57,078 bases of DNA from an uncultured Rhodospirillales bacterium (GCA_938092065.1 CALKND010000009.1:1-57078); one strand, 5' to 3'. Shown: positions 7,937-16,874, counted from the stretch's first letter. Program-made: numbers and translations. The notes: generated by a model not told the origin, from the letters alone.

Positions 7937-9517
7937 ATGTTCAAGCGGAGACCTCCTATCCGATTTTTGTATGTTATAGTCGGCCTGGCTTTTGGGGCCT
8001 CTCTGGGTCCATCCCTGAGTAGCTGTAATGTCACTGGCGGTATAACAAACTATTACGACAGTGAAGCCCAATTGGCCGAAAGTTCACTATTACAACTTGA
8101 TCGTTTTGAGGCTGTTTATAACAAATATGTCATCGCAGGCCCTAAAGACGATAAATCTCACAGCAAGAACATGGATCAGTTTCGTGACGCCTTATTGCGG
8201 GTTCGCCATGACTATGTCCGGGACGTTCCTGTATCCGAGTTGGTTGATATGGCCATCGAAGGAATGGAGTCTGCTGATCAGGACCTTAAACTGGGTGGTG
8301 TCGAGCCTGCCTTCCTTATTGAGGTAGCCCTTGACAAGATGTTGACATCCCTCGACCCTCATTCAAGTTATTTAAACCCACTAGAGTTAAAGGAAATGAA
8401 GGTTTCCAACAGGGGAGAATTTGGTGGCCTGGGTATCACTGTCACCATGGAGGGTAACTTTGTTAAAGTCATTTCACCCCTCGAGGGTACCCCAGCTTTT
8501 CGCGCCGGGCTTAAGCCCGGTGATTTGATCTCCCATCTTGACGGCAAGGCGATTGAGGGCAAAAGCATCCATAAAGCAGTTTCGTTAATGCGCGGTAAGC
8601 CCGGGACCTACATTCGCCTAACCATTAGACGAGTTGATATAGAGCCATTTGATCTAGAAATCCGCCGCGCTATCATAAAGGTAAAGTCTGTACGATGGCA
8701 TTTGGAGGGTGATATTGGCTATGTACGAGTGGTCAGTTTTACGGAAAAAGTAGCTTCAGGCATAGATAATGCAATGGAAGCCATCACAGAAGAACTTGGT
8801 GATAGACTTGCTGGAATTGTACTAGACCTTCGCAGTAATCCAGGCGGGTTGTTGCATCAGTCACTGACACTGTCCGATGCCTTCCTCGAAGAAGGTATCA
8901 TTGTTTCTGTACAAGGCCGCAGGTCGGGAACTCAGCAGGTTTTTGAGGCAGAGGCGGGAGATTTGGCTGATGGAGTGCCCATGGTTGTGCTAATCGATCC
9001 GGGTTCGGCCTCGGCATCCGAGATTGTCGCCGCAGCAATGCAGGATCATCACCGTGCCACCATCATGGGCCAACGATCCTTTGGCAAGGGGTCAGTTCAG
9101 ACCATCACACCATTACCTCAAGAGGGAGCGCTTCGCCTGACCACTCAACTGTATTTTTCACCGGCTGGCCGCGCCATCCAGGCCCGAGGCATCACCCCGG
9201 ATATTGAAATTATTCCCATGCCTAAAAAAGAAAATAAAGATGAAAAAGCCGCCTTGGGTGTAAAGAAGAAAAGTGCTGAAACGCCTGAGACCAAAGCAGG
9301 GAGAGCAAGTGCCCAACGCCGCCGTGAGTCTGATTTGCCAGGCGCAATTTCCGCCGTTGGAGAGGATGCAGAACAACCACACCCAACCTTGTCTGAGGCA
9401 AAGTGTGCTCCTGTTGGGGAGCGCAAAGACAGAACCCTAGGTTGTGCTCTAGCTTTAATTCAAGCCGAATCCCAAGCAAGCTTTCTAGCCTCTGTTGGCT
9501 ACTCCTCTCCCTTTTAA
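7937..9517 (+). CDS. S41-family C-terminal processing peptidase (CtpA-like)
   Basis: A 526-residue exported protease. The N-terminus has basic residues, a hydrophobic segment and an L-S-S-C lipobox-like motif (Cys30), so it may be a lipoprotein. A PDZ domain spans about residues 165-245. The S41 core has G-S-A-S-A-S-E at 356-362 (catalytic Ser) and G-K-G-S at 383-386 (catalytic Lys384). S41 proteases trim the C-termini of periplasmic proteins. The last 110 residues form a charged, probably disordered tail not typical of the family. It stands alone between ctaA and the bactofilin gene. Confidence 0.93.
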   Translation: MFKRRPPIRFLYVIVGLAFGASLGPSLSSCNVTGGITNYYDSEAQLAESSLLQLDRFEAVYNKYVIAGPKDDKSHSKNMDQFRDALLRVRHDYVRDVPVSELVDMAIEGMESADQDLKLGGVEPAFLIEVALDKMLTSLDPHSSYLNPLELKEMKVSNRGEFGGLGITVTMEGNFVKVISPLEGTPAFRAGLKPGDLISHLDGKAIEGKSIHKAVSLMRGKPGTYIRLTIRRVDIEPFDLEIRRAIIKVKSVRWHLEGDIGYVRVVSFTEKVASGIDNAMEAITEELGDRLAGIVLDLRSNPGGLLHQSLTLSDAFLEEGIIVSVQGRRSGTQQVFEAEAGDLADGVPMVVLIDPGSASASEIVAAAMQDHHRATIMGQRSFGKGSVQTITPLPQEGALRLTTQLYFSPAGRAIQARGITPDIEIIPMPKKENKDEKAALGVKKKSAETPETKAGRASAQRRRESDLPGAISAVGEDAEQPHPTLSEAKCAPVGERKDRTLGCALALIQAESQASFLASVGYSSPF

Positions 9518-9753
9518 TGCACCAATTTTGTGGGATGCTCTTTTTTTTATCACTACACTCAATGTTGCTAGTTAAATACTTGAACCTAACTTCTCCGAGA
9601 GAAACCTTAACCACATGTTTTATTTTTTAACTAAATTAACTTGTGGATGTGATATTTGGCAAGTGTTTGTCATCAGTTGGCTAGTTTATCAATGATCAAG
9701 TAATAATTTTCGTTTGAGCCCCAAATTTCAGTTCCCCACGCTGCACCGTTTGT

Positions 9754-10029
9754 TTAAGCAACTGAAGGCGTGCAGCGTGCTTCCATGTGAGCCCCGGAAT
9801 TAACGCTTAGGCGATCGTAGCGCAGTTCACCCGTAACATACGCTGTAGATAGCACCTCAATTTTGTTGGCTTCAACAATACCGCTGACCGCCCCTCTGAT
9901 TACAACGGTGTCCGCGCCGAGGGAGCCACTAACGCATCCGTTTTTTGAAACTGTAATTGTATGTCCGGCGATGTCGCCGGCGACATTTCCGGTAATTTTC
10001 ATATTATTTTTGGTGTCTAGGGTTGTCAT
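9754..10029 (-). CDS. Short bactofilin-like protein (DUF583)
   Basis: A 91-residue protein made of repeated short beta strands with the bactofilin pattern: I-T-G-N-V-A-G-D-I, then V-S-G-S-L-G-A-D, V-V-I-R-G-A-V-S-G, V-T-G-E-L. Such right-handed beta-helix proteins polymerise into cytoskeletal scaffolds. It is shorter than most bactofilins (usually more than 100 residues) and lacks long disordered tails, so it covers little more than the core. It is monocistronic on the minus strand. The ATG at 10027-10029 gives a normal N-terminus. Confidence 0.8.
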   Translation of the reverse strand: MTTLDTKNNMKITGNVAGDIAGHTITVSKNGCVSGSLGADTVVIRGAVSGIVEANKIEVLSTAYVTGELRYDRLSVNSGAHMEARCTPSVA

Positions 10030-10229
10030 GTTTTGTTTCCCTTATTATATGCGTCTGGTTTCTATCAAACGCACGAGACTAAGCATGTTAAGGTAAAGAG
10101 AAGGTAAATATAGATTCGCTCAGTAATTTATAATAATGAGAAACAACACAACAAATGTATTTTGCGAGCGCAGCTTACAACAAGGTAAGTTGGGCTTGTG
10201 TATGTTGACTAATTGAATGGATTTTACTA

Positions 10230-10988
10230 ATGCCCGAGAAGCCAGAAAAAACAAAAAATGAAGATGGAACGATCGAGTGGCGTCTTGACGGACTTCTACA
10301 TCGTGATGATGGGCCTGCTGTCGAAAAGCTTAATGGAACCCGGGTCTGGTTTCGTCATGGAAAGCAGCACCGTGATGATGGCCCTGCCGTGGAGCATAAA
10401 GACGGAACTAAAGAATGGTGGCTAAAAGGGAAGCTATTGAAAATACCTCAAAAAACGGAAAATGAAGATGGATTAATTGAGTGGCATCTTGATGGGGACT
10501 TGCATAGAGAAGATGGCCCTGCAGTGGAAACTCCTGATGGAACCCGGGTATGGTTTATTAGAGGAAAACGTCACCGCGAAGATGGACCTGCTGTGGAGCA
10601 CGGCGATGGAACTAAAGAGTGGTGGTTAAATGGCCAACTGCATCGCGAGGAAGGGGCTGCCATCATGGAATCCGATGGCACACTCGAGTGGCATCAAAAT
10701 GGATTGGCCCACAGGGAGGATGGCCCAGCGGTTATCAGGCCAGATGGAGTGCAGCAATGGTGGGTGAATGGCGTACGTCATCGCGAGGATGGTCCTGCAG
10801 TTGTTGAAGACCATGAAATGCAACAATGGTGGGTGCAAGGATTGCTGCACCGAGAAGATGGTCCCGCAGTTGAATATGCAGATGGTTCACTTGAGTGGCA
10901 TCTCATGGGAGTGTCGGTTGATAAAAGCATTGTTCTAGACAGCAAGAAAAGTGCTAAATTTATGAAAGGTCTAGGTGTACATGATTAG
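10230..10988 (+). CDS. 23-residue tandem-repeat protein (MORN/YwqK-like)
   Basis: A 252-residue protein built almost wholly of a repeat with consensus D-G-T-x-E-W-W-x-N-G-x-x-H-R-E-D-G-P-A-V. The H-R-E/D-D-G-P-A-V core recurs about eight times, mostly every 23 residues (near 24, 47, 92, 115, 138, 161, 184, 207). Residues 5-67 and 73-135 form a longer duplication offset by 68 residues. Similar Trp/Gly-rich hairpin repeats occur in MORN-like and YwqK-type proteins, often of unknown role. No signal peptide or membrane segment. The last 25 residues are non-repetitive and Lys-rich. Function unknown; flanking genes give no hint. Confidence 0.8.
   Translation: MPEKPEKTKNEDGTIEWRLDGLLHRDDGPAVEKLNGTRVWFRHGKQHRDDGPAVEHKDGTKEWWLKGKLLKIPQKTENEDGLIEWHLDGDLHREDGPAVETPDGTRVWFIRGKRHREDGPAVEHGDGTKEWWLNGQLHREEGAAIMESDGTLEWHQNGLAHREDGPAVIRPDGVQQWWVNGVRHREDGPAVVEDHEMQQWWVQGLLHREDGPAVEYADGSLEWHLMGVSVDKSIVLDSKKSAKFMKGLGVHD
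10242..10634 (+). repeat. 204-bp internal duplication in the repeat-protein gene
   Basis: The nucleotide and protein sequence from about 10242 recurs 204 bp (68 codons) downstream, for example GGAACTAAAGA at 10404 and 10608. The copies have diverged moderately, mostly silently or conservatively, indicating an older unequal duplication preserved by selection. Confidence 0.7.
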
Positions 10989-11084
10989 ATCAGATACTCA
11001 CCTTTAGAAGCTTGAATTGAGCTCAGGAGAAGCTCTGACCATTTGACTTGTCAAATTTAGAGTTGTGTATCGCCACAAAGAATT

Positions 11085-11243
11085 TTAAGGCGTTTTTGGA
11101 GTTTCGTAAGGAACTTCTTTGTGCCACTCAACCCATTCTGTATGGTAACCAACAAAACCTTTTTCATTCTCTGGTTGCTGCTTTGTGGTGCAGAACTGAC
11201 TTATTCCATCAGGAACTGGGGCTTTAGGATTTACTTTACCCAT
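11085..11243 (-). CDS. Small hypothetical protein, 52 residues
   Basis: An open frame starting at ATG (11241-11243) with an AAAGGTG ribosome-binding site about 8 nt upstream; the frame continues upstream to 11306 but that extension looks non-coding. The product is Pro/Lys/Glu-rich, with one Cys (S-Q-F-C-T) and a Trp-containing stretch W-V-E-W-H-K-E-V-P-Y. I do not recognise the family. It is divergent from aprM, with no operon partner. Confidence 0.5.
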   Translation of the reverse strand: MGKVNPKAPVPDGISQFCTTKQQPENEKGFVGYHTEWVEWHKEVPYETPKTP

Positions 11244-11703
11244 TTTTAAACACACCTTTGATTTAGTTTCAAAAAAAATACAGATAAAAAAATACTCAGT
11301 ATTCACGTTACGAAAGTATCACATACACCAAGGCGTCAATGAAGGGAAGCGGCTTTTTTGCGCGTAAGAGATTTACAACCGACTATTGCTGAAATTAAAA
11401 AGTACGTTTAGCTCCTCTACCCAAGGAGATGTAGTCTCACTTTAGCTTAAAGTAAATTTTCTGAATTACTCTAAAAATTTCAAAAAAATGATCTACCCGG
11501 ACAGCAACCCCGTAATATGTTGTATATTTAATTTATTTGTTAAAATTTGTTGAATAATGAAATCATAAATGTTTTCCACATTGTGAAAATAAGTATTCAA
11601 TGTAATTGTCAAATCAACTTTGTGTTATATAATATATAACTAATAGACATAAATTTACCAACATGAATCTAAATGAATGAATACTGCGACAAGGGAGAAA
11701 TGA
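11244..11703. other. Intergenic region upstream of aprMBA
   Basis: A 460-bp AT-rich gene-free stretch. It holds the apr promoter (11606-11633) near its right end and the leader of the small leftward gene at its left. No further ORF, RNA gene or clear repeat was found. Confidence 0.4.
11606..11633 (+). promoter_or_regulatory. Candidate promoter of aprMBA
   Basis: TTGTCA (11606-11611), a 16-nt spacer and a perfect TATAAT (11628-11633) form a good housekeeping-type promoter about 70 bp before the aprM ATG. The transcript would start near 11640; a GGGAG ribosome-binding site is close to the start codon. Confidence 0.6.
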
Positions 11704-12549
11704 ATGTTCGCCAGTAATCCGATTGCTGCTCTCACGAGCATAGTTCCACTAGAGATAGTACAAGGTTACGTCATACTAATGATTGCATTAGTTGTAGGTG
11801 GGACCATTCTTGACATGGTTCTTAAAAAAAATGCTGCATATTTTTTCGCCAAAGCCAAAGCAGCAGAATCATCACGCACACGAATTTTAGGCCCCGGCGA
11901 CAAAATTGGTGCCGCTGTTAGTACCTTGGCAGTTGAAGTTGCCACTTCTGCTGATTTTTGTAATTGGAAGCGCCGAGTTTCACATCTTTTCACTATGTAT
12001 GGTTTCATTATATTTTTGCTTGCGACACTCACCTTGGTGTTTGCGTATCCAACTAATGAAGCTCCAGCCATTGCTTCTCAATTATGGCACTTAGGTGCTG
12101 CAATGTGCACGTTTGGTGGTTTTTGGTTCTGGTTTTTCATACGGGTCGATGTTTCTGCAGAAGGCGTGCCTTGGAATCGTGTAGTTCAAGCAGACATGTT
12201 TGTTCTTTCACTTCTCGGCACCACGACTTTCGGCTTGATTTGGTCCATTTCTGTATCCGTGGGCGCTTCTACACTTGCAATGCTTCCTTTAACCTTTTTC
12301 ATTGCTTCTGCAACAATTCTATTTAGTACGGTGTACTGGTCAAAGCTTGCACACATGTTTTTTAAACCAGCTGCGGCATTTAACAGACGAATTACGGTTG
12401 CAGACGGATCTCGTGAAAATTTACCGGAAATTGGTGATTTATCAGACCCTGAATTACAGAAAATGTATCCTGATATTCCACAATATATGGGTGCAAAGCC
12501 ACAAAATATGGGGCTTGGAATGAGACGTGATACGTCAAAACACTACTAA
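11704..12549 (+). CDS. aprM: AprM, membrane anchor of APS reductase
   Basis: A 281-residue integral membrane protein with about five hydrophobic helices (roughly residues 18-40, 95-118, 128-146, 157-182, 186-208) and a soluble C-terminus. Encoded immediately upstream of aprBA, it matches AprM, the proposed quinone-linked electron acceptor for AprBA in sulfur oxidisers lacking the Qmo complex. No qmo genes are seen here. It is the first gene of the aprMBA operon and starts at an ATG preceded by AAGGGAG. Confidence 0.88.
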   Translation: MFASNPIAALTSIVPLEIVQGYVILMIALVVGGTILDMVLKKNAAYFFAKAKAAESSRTRILGPGDKIGAAVSTLAVEVATSADFCNWKRRVSHLFTMYGFIIFLLATLTLVFAYPTNEAPAIASQLWHLGAAMCTFGGFWFWFFIRVDVSAEGVPWNRVVQADMFVLSLLGTTTFGLIWSISVSVGASTLAMLPLTFFIASATILFSTVYWSKLAHMFFKPAAAFNRRITVADGSRENLPEIGDLSDPELQKMYPDIPQYMGAKPQNMGLGMRRDTSKHY

Positions 12550-12587
12550 AATCAGTACAATTTTTTTAAGTATTAAAGGAATTTAAA

Positions 12588-13070
12588 ATGCCTACCTTCG
12601 TATATATGACACGGTGTAATGGTTGCGGAAACTGCGTAGATATATGTCCATCTGATATAATGCACATCGATAAGACCTACCGTCGTGCTTATAACATTGA
12701 ACCAAGTATGTGTTGGGAATGTTGTGCCTGTGTTAAAGCGTGTCCCAAGAACGCGATTGATGTTCGGGGATATGCGGATTTTGCACCGCTTGGCCATAGC
12801 GTTAGAGTTGATCGCGATGAAGAAAAAGGCGTGATTGCCTGGCGTGTTAAATTCCGCAATGGTAAAAAAGATGTAAGTCTAATGGCTCCAATAACAACGG
12901 TGCCATGGGGTTCAGGCCAACCCGAGTTAAGAGATGTACCTGCACCTACCCAAGATCAAAGAGATAGTCAGCATCTGTGGAGTGAACCAGAGATGATTCG
13001 CATGGATGACGGTGATGTGCACACTCTGAAATCCAACGGTCTTAAAATGAAGCTAGGAGTATCCTACTAA
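12588..13070 (+). CDS. aprB: Adenylylsulfate reductase beta subunit
   Basis: A 160-residue iron-sulfur protein with two 4Fe-4S clusters: C10-x2-C13-x2-C16-x3-C20 and a second set Cys42, Cys45/46, Cys48 and Cys52-P. The C-terminal half is the AprB-specific tail that wraps around AprA. With AprA it oxidises sulfite plus AMP to APS in the cytoplasm during sulfur oxidation. The stop codon overlaps the aprA ATG by one base (TAATG), so the subunits are translationally coupled. Confidence 0.97.
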   Translation: MPTFVYMTRCNGCGNCVDICPSDIMHIDKTYRRAYNIEPSMCWECCACVKACPKNAIDVRGYADFAPLGHSVRVDRDEEKGVIAWRVKFRNGKKDVSLMAPITTVPWGSGQPELRDVPAPTQDQRDSQHLWSEPEMIRMDDGDVHTLKSNGLKMKLGVSY

Positions 13071-14983
13071 TGGCCCCTAAAACTATTATAGAAGATAACA
13101 TAGACATCCTCGTTGCTGGTGCAGGTCTTGGCGGCACTGGCGCGGCTTTTGAGGCCCGTTATTGGGGTCAAGACAAGAAAATTGTTATTGCCGAAAAGGC
13201 TAATATTGATCGTTCTGGTGCTGTGGCTCAAGGTCTATATGCAATCAACTGTTACATGGGAACTCGTTTTGGTGAGAACAATCCAGAGGATCATGTGCGA
13301 TATGCACGCATAGATTTGATGGGAATGGTGCGCGAAGATTTGTTGTTTGACATGGCCCGTCACGTCGACTCCACTGTCCACAATTTTGAAAAGTGGGGCC
13401 TGCCGATAATGCGTGATGAAGATTCGGGGACCTATTTACGTGAAGGTCGTTGGCAAATTATGATTCACGGTGAGTCTTATAAGCCAATCGTTGCTGAAGC
13501 TGCGAAGAAATCAGCAGACAAAGTATTCAATAGAGTATGCATCACCCACTTGTTGATGGACGAAGCCAAGGATAACCGTATAGCTGGTGCTGTCGGTTTC
13601 AATGTTCGTACCGGTAATTTCCACGTATTTAAATCAAAGACTGTTGTTTGTGGTGCCGGTGGGGCTTCCAATATTTTTAAACCGCGGTCCACTGGTGAAG
13701 GTGCGGGTAGAGTTTGGTACGCCCCGTGGTCATCCGGTTCTGCTTATGCGTTGATGATCAATGCTGGAGCAAAGATGACCCAGATGGAAAACCGTATTGT
13801 TCTTGCTCGTTTCAAAGATGGTTTTGGCCCAGTTGGTGCATATTTTCTCCACTTAAAGACATATACACAAAATGGTGTTGGTGAAGAATACGAATCTAAA
13901 TGGTTTCCTGAATTAACGGAAATGGTTGGTAAGGAATATTTGGATACAGAAGCATCACACCTAACCCACCGCCCGATACCAACTTGCCTGCGCAACCACG
14001 CTTTAATTAATGAGGTTAATGCGGGCCGTGGTCCAATTCACATGGTAACCATGCACTCATTCCAGGATCCGCACCTAGAAGAAATTGGTTGGCATAACTT
14101 CTTGGGGATGACTGTTAGTCAGGCTGTTCTATGGGCTGCTACCGATATTGATCCAAAGAATGAAAATCCAGAACTGACAACATCAGAGCCTTATGTAATG
14201 GGGTCCCATGCAACTGGATGTGGAGCTTGGTGCTCTGGTCCCGAAGACGTTTCCCCGCCAGAGTATCAATGGGGCTACAATCGCATGATGACTATCGAAG
14301 GTCTGTTTGGTGCAGGTGATGCTGTAGGTGGTACTCCACACGCCTTCTCATCCGGTTCGTTTACCGAAGGCCGCCTGGCTGCTAAGGCAGCTTGTAAATA
14401 CATCGATGATGGCAAAGGTGAAAATATAAAAGTTACTAGTGCGACACTTGAAAAGTTGAAAAAAGAAATCTTCAAGCCAATGGAACACTACAAGCTTTAT
14501 CGCAATGAGATAGTTGCCGGCTCGGTCAACCCGCACTATCACAACCCGCGCCAATTCCTTGATCGCCTGCAAAAACTCATGGACGAATATTGTGCAGGTC
14601 TGACAGTTAATTACATGACCAATGAAAAGCTCTTGAATATTGGTCTCAAGAAGCTCGCAATAATGGAAGAGGATCTTGAAAAAATTGCGGCTGAGGATCT
14701 CCACGAGCTATTGCGTGCTTGGGAAGTAAAACACCGCCACCGGACATCAGAATGTGTGATGCAGCATACTCTGTTTCGCAAAGAAACCCGTTGGCCGGGA
14801 TACTACTACCGCGGTGATGTTATGAAACTTGACGATGAGAATTGGCATGTCTTGACTGTCTCCCGTCGTGATCCAGAGACTGGCCAATACACCATGGAGA
14901 AGGCGCCTTTGTATCATCTAGAAGATGTAAAGGTAGAATCCGTTGGCGAAGATGAGCCCGTTGAAACTGTTGCAGCAGAATAA
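13070..14983 (+). CDS. aprA: Adenylylsulfate reductase alpha subunit
   Basis: A 637-residue flavoprotein of the fumarate reductase/succinate dehydrogenase superfamily. The N-terminal FAD fold has G-A-G-L-G-G-T-G near residue 16, and the C-terminal FAD-binding stretch L-F-G-A-G-D-A-V-G-G lies near residue 410. Length and the conserved C-terminal helical region (R-H-R-T-S-E-C-V) match AprA. It carries the site where sulfite attacks FAD and AMP binds. Together with dsrAB it completes sulfane-to-APS oxidation. No sat (ATP sulfurylase) gene is present in the window. Confidence 0.97.
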   Translation: MAPKTIIEDNIDILVAGAGLGGTGAAFEARYWGQDKKIVIAEKANIDRSGAVAQGLYAINCYMGTRFGENNPEDHVRYARIDLMGMVREDLLFDMARHVDSTVHNFEKWGLPIMRDEDSGTYLREGRWQIMIHGESYKPIVAEAAKKSADKVFNRVCITHLLMDEAKDNRIAGAVGFNVRTGNFHVFKSKTVVCGAGGASNIFKPRSTGEGAGRVWYAPWSSGSAYALMINAGAKMTQMENRIVLARFKDGFGPVGAYFLHLKTYTQNGVGEEYESKWFPELTEMVGKEYLDTEASHLTHRPIPTCLRNHALINEVNAGRGPIHMVTMHSFQDPHLEEIGWHNFLGMTVSQAVLWAATDIDPKNENPELTTSEPYVMGSHATGCGAWCSGPEDVSPPEYQWGYNRMMTIEGLFGAGDAVGGTPHAFSSGSFTEGRLAAKAACKYIDDGKGENIKVTSATLEKLKKEIFKPMEHYKLYRNEIVAGSVNPHYHNPRQFLDRLQKLMDEYCAGLTVNYMTNEKLLNIGLKKLAIMEEDLEKIAAEDLHELLRAWEVKHRHRTSECVMQHTLFRKETRWPGYYYRGDVMKLDDENWHVLTVSRRDPETGQYTMEKAPLYHLEDVKVESVGEDEPVETVAAE

Positions 14984-15019
14984 CTCTAAAAATTTACAGC
15001 AGAATTTAACAAATTTTTT

Positions 15020-15081
15020 GCAGGATAATTGGAGAAGATCAGCATACGTGTGTTGACCTTCTCCATTCCTGCCATTTTTTT
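15020..15081 (+). terminator. Intrinsic terminator of aprMBA
   Basis: Stem arms GCAGGA-(TAAT)-TGGAGAAG (15020-15037) and CTTCTCCA-(T)-TCCTGC (15058-15072), then a T-run from 15075. Fourteen paired bases with a small internal loop make this the strongest terminator I see in the window. It ends 98 nt after the aprA stop, so the following genes form a separate unit. Confidence 0.85.
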
Positions 15082-15215
15082 AATAGATGCAGGTCACCTT
15101 TGATCAAATTTCTATTTAGTAGGAAATTAATATCGCTGTTTGATTTGTAAGAAAGTTTCAAGAAACTTATTTGTACTTATACAACCTAGTTGTTCCAATG
15201 TGACTAAGGACACTT

Positions 15216-15569
15216 ATGAATATTATAGACCTGACAGATGAAGAGATTTTGATCGTTGGGGAGCCGATGTGGATTGAACTCGTCAGGGCTTCCAATGAGG
15301 GTAAGTATGGAAAATTTATCCGTAATTTTGACAATAGTTTGATCCAAGGCTTTAACGAAATTGAAATTGGGAAGCAGTTTGCAAAGAGTGAGCTAACTAG
15401 GAGCCTTTCTGAAGTATACGACTTTCTTGGCCTCATTCGCCGTGGTGAGCACGTGACAGTACTTTACCGAGTACGTAGCACAAAGAAAGAGGGTGAATGG
15501 CTCGGCCGATTGGTCCTTGGGTGTAATGAGCAAGATGAAATTAAGATATTTGGTGCATCAGTTTTTTAG
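15216..15569 (+). CDS. Hypothetical protein, 117 residues
   Basis: An acidic alpha/beta protein with no signal peptide or membrane segment, and a single cysteine (Cys103, G-C-N-E). It starts M-N-I-I-D-L-T-D-E-E and contains E-P-M-W-I-E-L-V-R-A-S-N-E-G-K-Y near residue 16 and a final strand I-F-G-A-S-V-F. The size and the helix-then-strands pattern would suit an NTF2/SnoaL-like fold, but this is only a guess. It is 20 nt upstream of the FKBP-like gene and downstream of aprMBA, so a sulfur-oxidation-associated role is possible. Confidence 0.7.
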   Translation: MNIIDLTDEEILIVGEPMWIELVRASNEGKYGKFIRNFDNSLIQGFNEIEIGKQFAKSELTRSLSEVYDFLGLIRRGEHVTVLYRVRSTKKEGEWLGRLVLGCNEQDEIKIFGASVF

Positions 15570-15589
15570 CGCCTAGGTTGCAAAACAAC

Positions 15590-16099
15590 ATGAGTGAACT
15601 CATTCAGGATAACAAATTTGTTGAGCTTAGCTATAAGGTAATAGACCAAAAATCGGGGGATACCCTTGTTGAAGTCGAATTTCCTATTGGTTATGTTCAC
15701 GGCCAAGATAGTACCCTAGACGAAAGTGTCACCATGGAGTTGGAGGGCAAAAAAGTGGGCGACATCGTCGAGGTTCCTATCGATGGCAATTTGATCTTTG
15801 GCCCTAGGGATGAAGCACTGGTTTTTACCGATAACATTGATAATGTACCCGAAAGCTACCGGGAAGTCGGCACGACTATTACCATGGAGAGTGAAAAGGG
15901 TGAGCAGCATAACTTCATAGTGACTCGGATGAACGAGGAGTCCCTCACGGTCGATGGCAATAATCCGCTTTGTGGCCGTCTTGTGATTTTTAAACTGGAA
16001 GTCCTGACTATCCGTGATGCCACTGTTGATGAAGTTGAAGCTGGAGGTGCAATCATTGATGAGCCAGATGTTGATGGAACCATCAAGGTGCCAATATAA
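15590..16099 (+). CDS. SlyD/FKBP-type peptidyl-prolyl isomerase
   Basis: A 169-residue protein from the ATG at 15590 (a TTG at 15578 is also open but lacks a ribosome-binding site). It shows the SlyD-type layout: an FKBP half (V-E-L-S-Y-K-V-I, L-D-E-S-V-T-M-E-L-E-G-K-K-V-G-D), an inserted flap, and a return strand with N-P-L-C-G-R-L-V-I-F-K-L-E-V near residue 125, matching the N-P-L-A-G motif. It lacks the His-rich metal-binding tail of E. coli SlyD. Such cytoplasmic isomerases assist folding and metallocentre assembly; its place after apr may reflect help with redox enzymes (inference). Confidence 0.85.
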   Translation: MSELIQDNKFVELSYKVIDQKSGDTLVEVEFPIGYVHGQDSTLDESVTMELEGKKVGDIVEVPIDGNLIFGPRDEALVFTDNIDNVPESYREVGTTITMESEKGEQHNFIVTRMNEESLTVDGNNPLCGRLVIFKLEVLTIRDATVDEVEAGGAIIDEPDVDGTIKVPI

Positions 16100-16109
16100 T
16101 CATAATCCA

Positions 16110-16874
16110 ATGCTAATTGTACAGATTTCCGACACCCATATTTCCCAACCTAATTCAAGAGAGCCTCATACTCTCGAGCGCATATCAGTGCTTAAGAGCT
16201 TTGTTGAGCATGTCAGTAATATGGAGGAAGTTCCTGATTTGATACTACACACTGGTGATGTTTCTCAAAATGGAAAGCCCGAGGAATATGAAATTGTTAA
16301 GTCCATAATGAAAGACTCTAGTGTTCCAATTTTTTTTGCCCTAGGGAATAGAGATTTAGATTTAAATTTAGCTGAAGGTCTAAAGGGTCTTGGTGACGCT
16401 AAGCTTGTCAACGGTTTTCTCATTTACAGCATAGAAGGGTTCCCCGTGCGGCTAATTGCTATGGATACCCAGAAAAGAAACGACAGGGTCGGAACGACTT
16501 GTTCAGTAAGGTTGGGTATTTTGGAAAAATTGCTCAATGAACAGCCTGATATTCCAACCGCGATATTCATGCATCATCCTGCGTTTCAAGTGCCCACGTC
16601 AAAGTATCCTTTCCAGTTTAGTGATATTTCAGCAGCGGATGCGCTTTTGGGCTTGGTTGAAAGTCACGAGCAGATCGTGCAGTTGTTCTGTGGACATATG
16701 CATCGACAATTTAACGTGCAATTAAAAACCTGCAATGCATCGATTGCTCCCTCACTGTCGAGTGACAACCGTGAAGGTAGTTATGAACAAGGATTGACAA
16801 AGCGACCTCTCTTTCAGACACACCGTTGGAAGCCAGATGAGCGTCGTTTTGAGAGTCAACTTATTCCAGTATGA
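16110..16874 (+). CDS. Metallophosphoesterase (CpdA-like cyclic nucleotide phosphodiesterase)
   Basis: A 254-residue calcineurin-like phosphoesterase starting at the ATG at 16110 (M-L-I-V-Q-I-S-D-T-H); a longer frame from 16014 would overlap the FKBP gene and is rejected. Metal motifs: D-x-H (D-T-H-I), G-D (H-T-G-D-V), G-N-R-D in place of the usual G-N-H-D, H-H-P and G-H-M-H. The set and length fit class III cyclic-nucleotide phosphodiesterases such as CpdA. The His-to-Arg change in the GNHD motif could alter catalysis. Two adenylate cyclases in this window make cAMP a plausible substrate. Confidence 0.82.
   Translation: MLIVQISDTHISQPNSREPHTLERISVLKSFVEHVSNMEEVPDLILHTGDVSQNGKPEEYEIVKSIMKDSSVPIFFALGNRDLDLNLAEGLKGLGDAKLVNGFLIYSIEGFPVRLIAMDTQKRNDRVGTTCSVRLGILEKLLNEQPDIPTAIFMHHPAFQVPTSKYPFQFSDISAADALLGLVESHEQIVQLFCGHMHRQFNVQLKTCNASIAPSLSSDNREGSYEQGLTKRPLFQTHRWKPDERRFESQLIPV

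Noticed and set aside
9516-9553. Terminator after the S41 protease gene
   Set aside because: A T-run is present but the preceding pairing (GCA/TGC with CCA/TGG) is too short and imperfect.
9145-9614. Leftward ORFs overlapping the end of the S41 protease gene
   Set aside because: Antisense to a recognised protease; Ser/Phe-rich translations typical of shadow frames.
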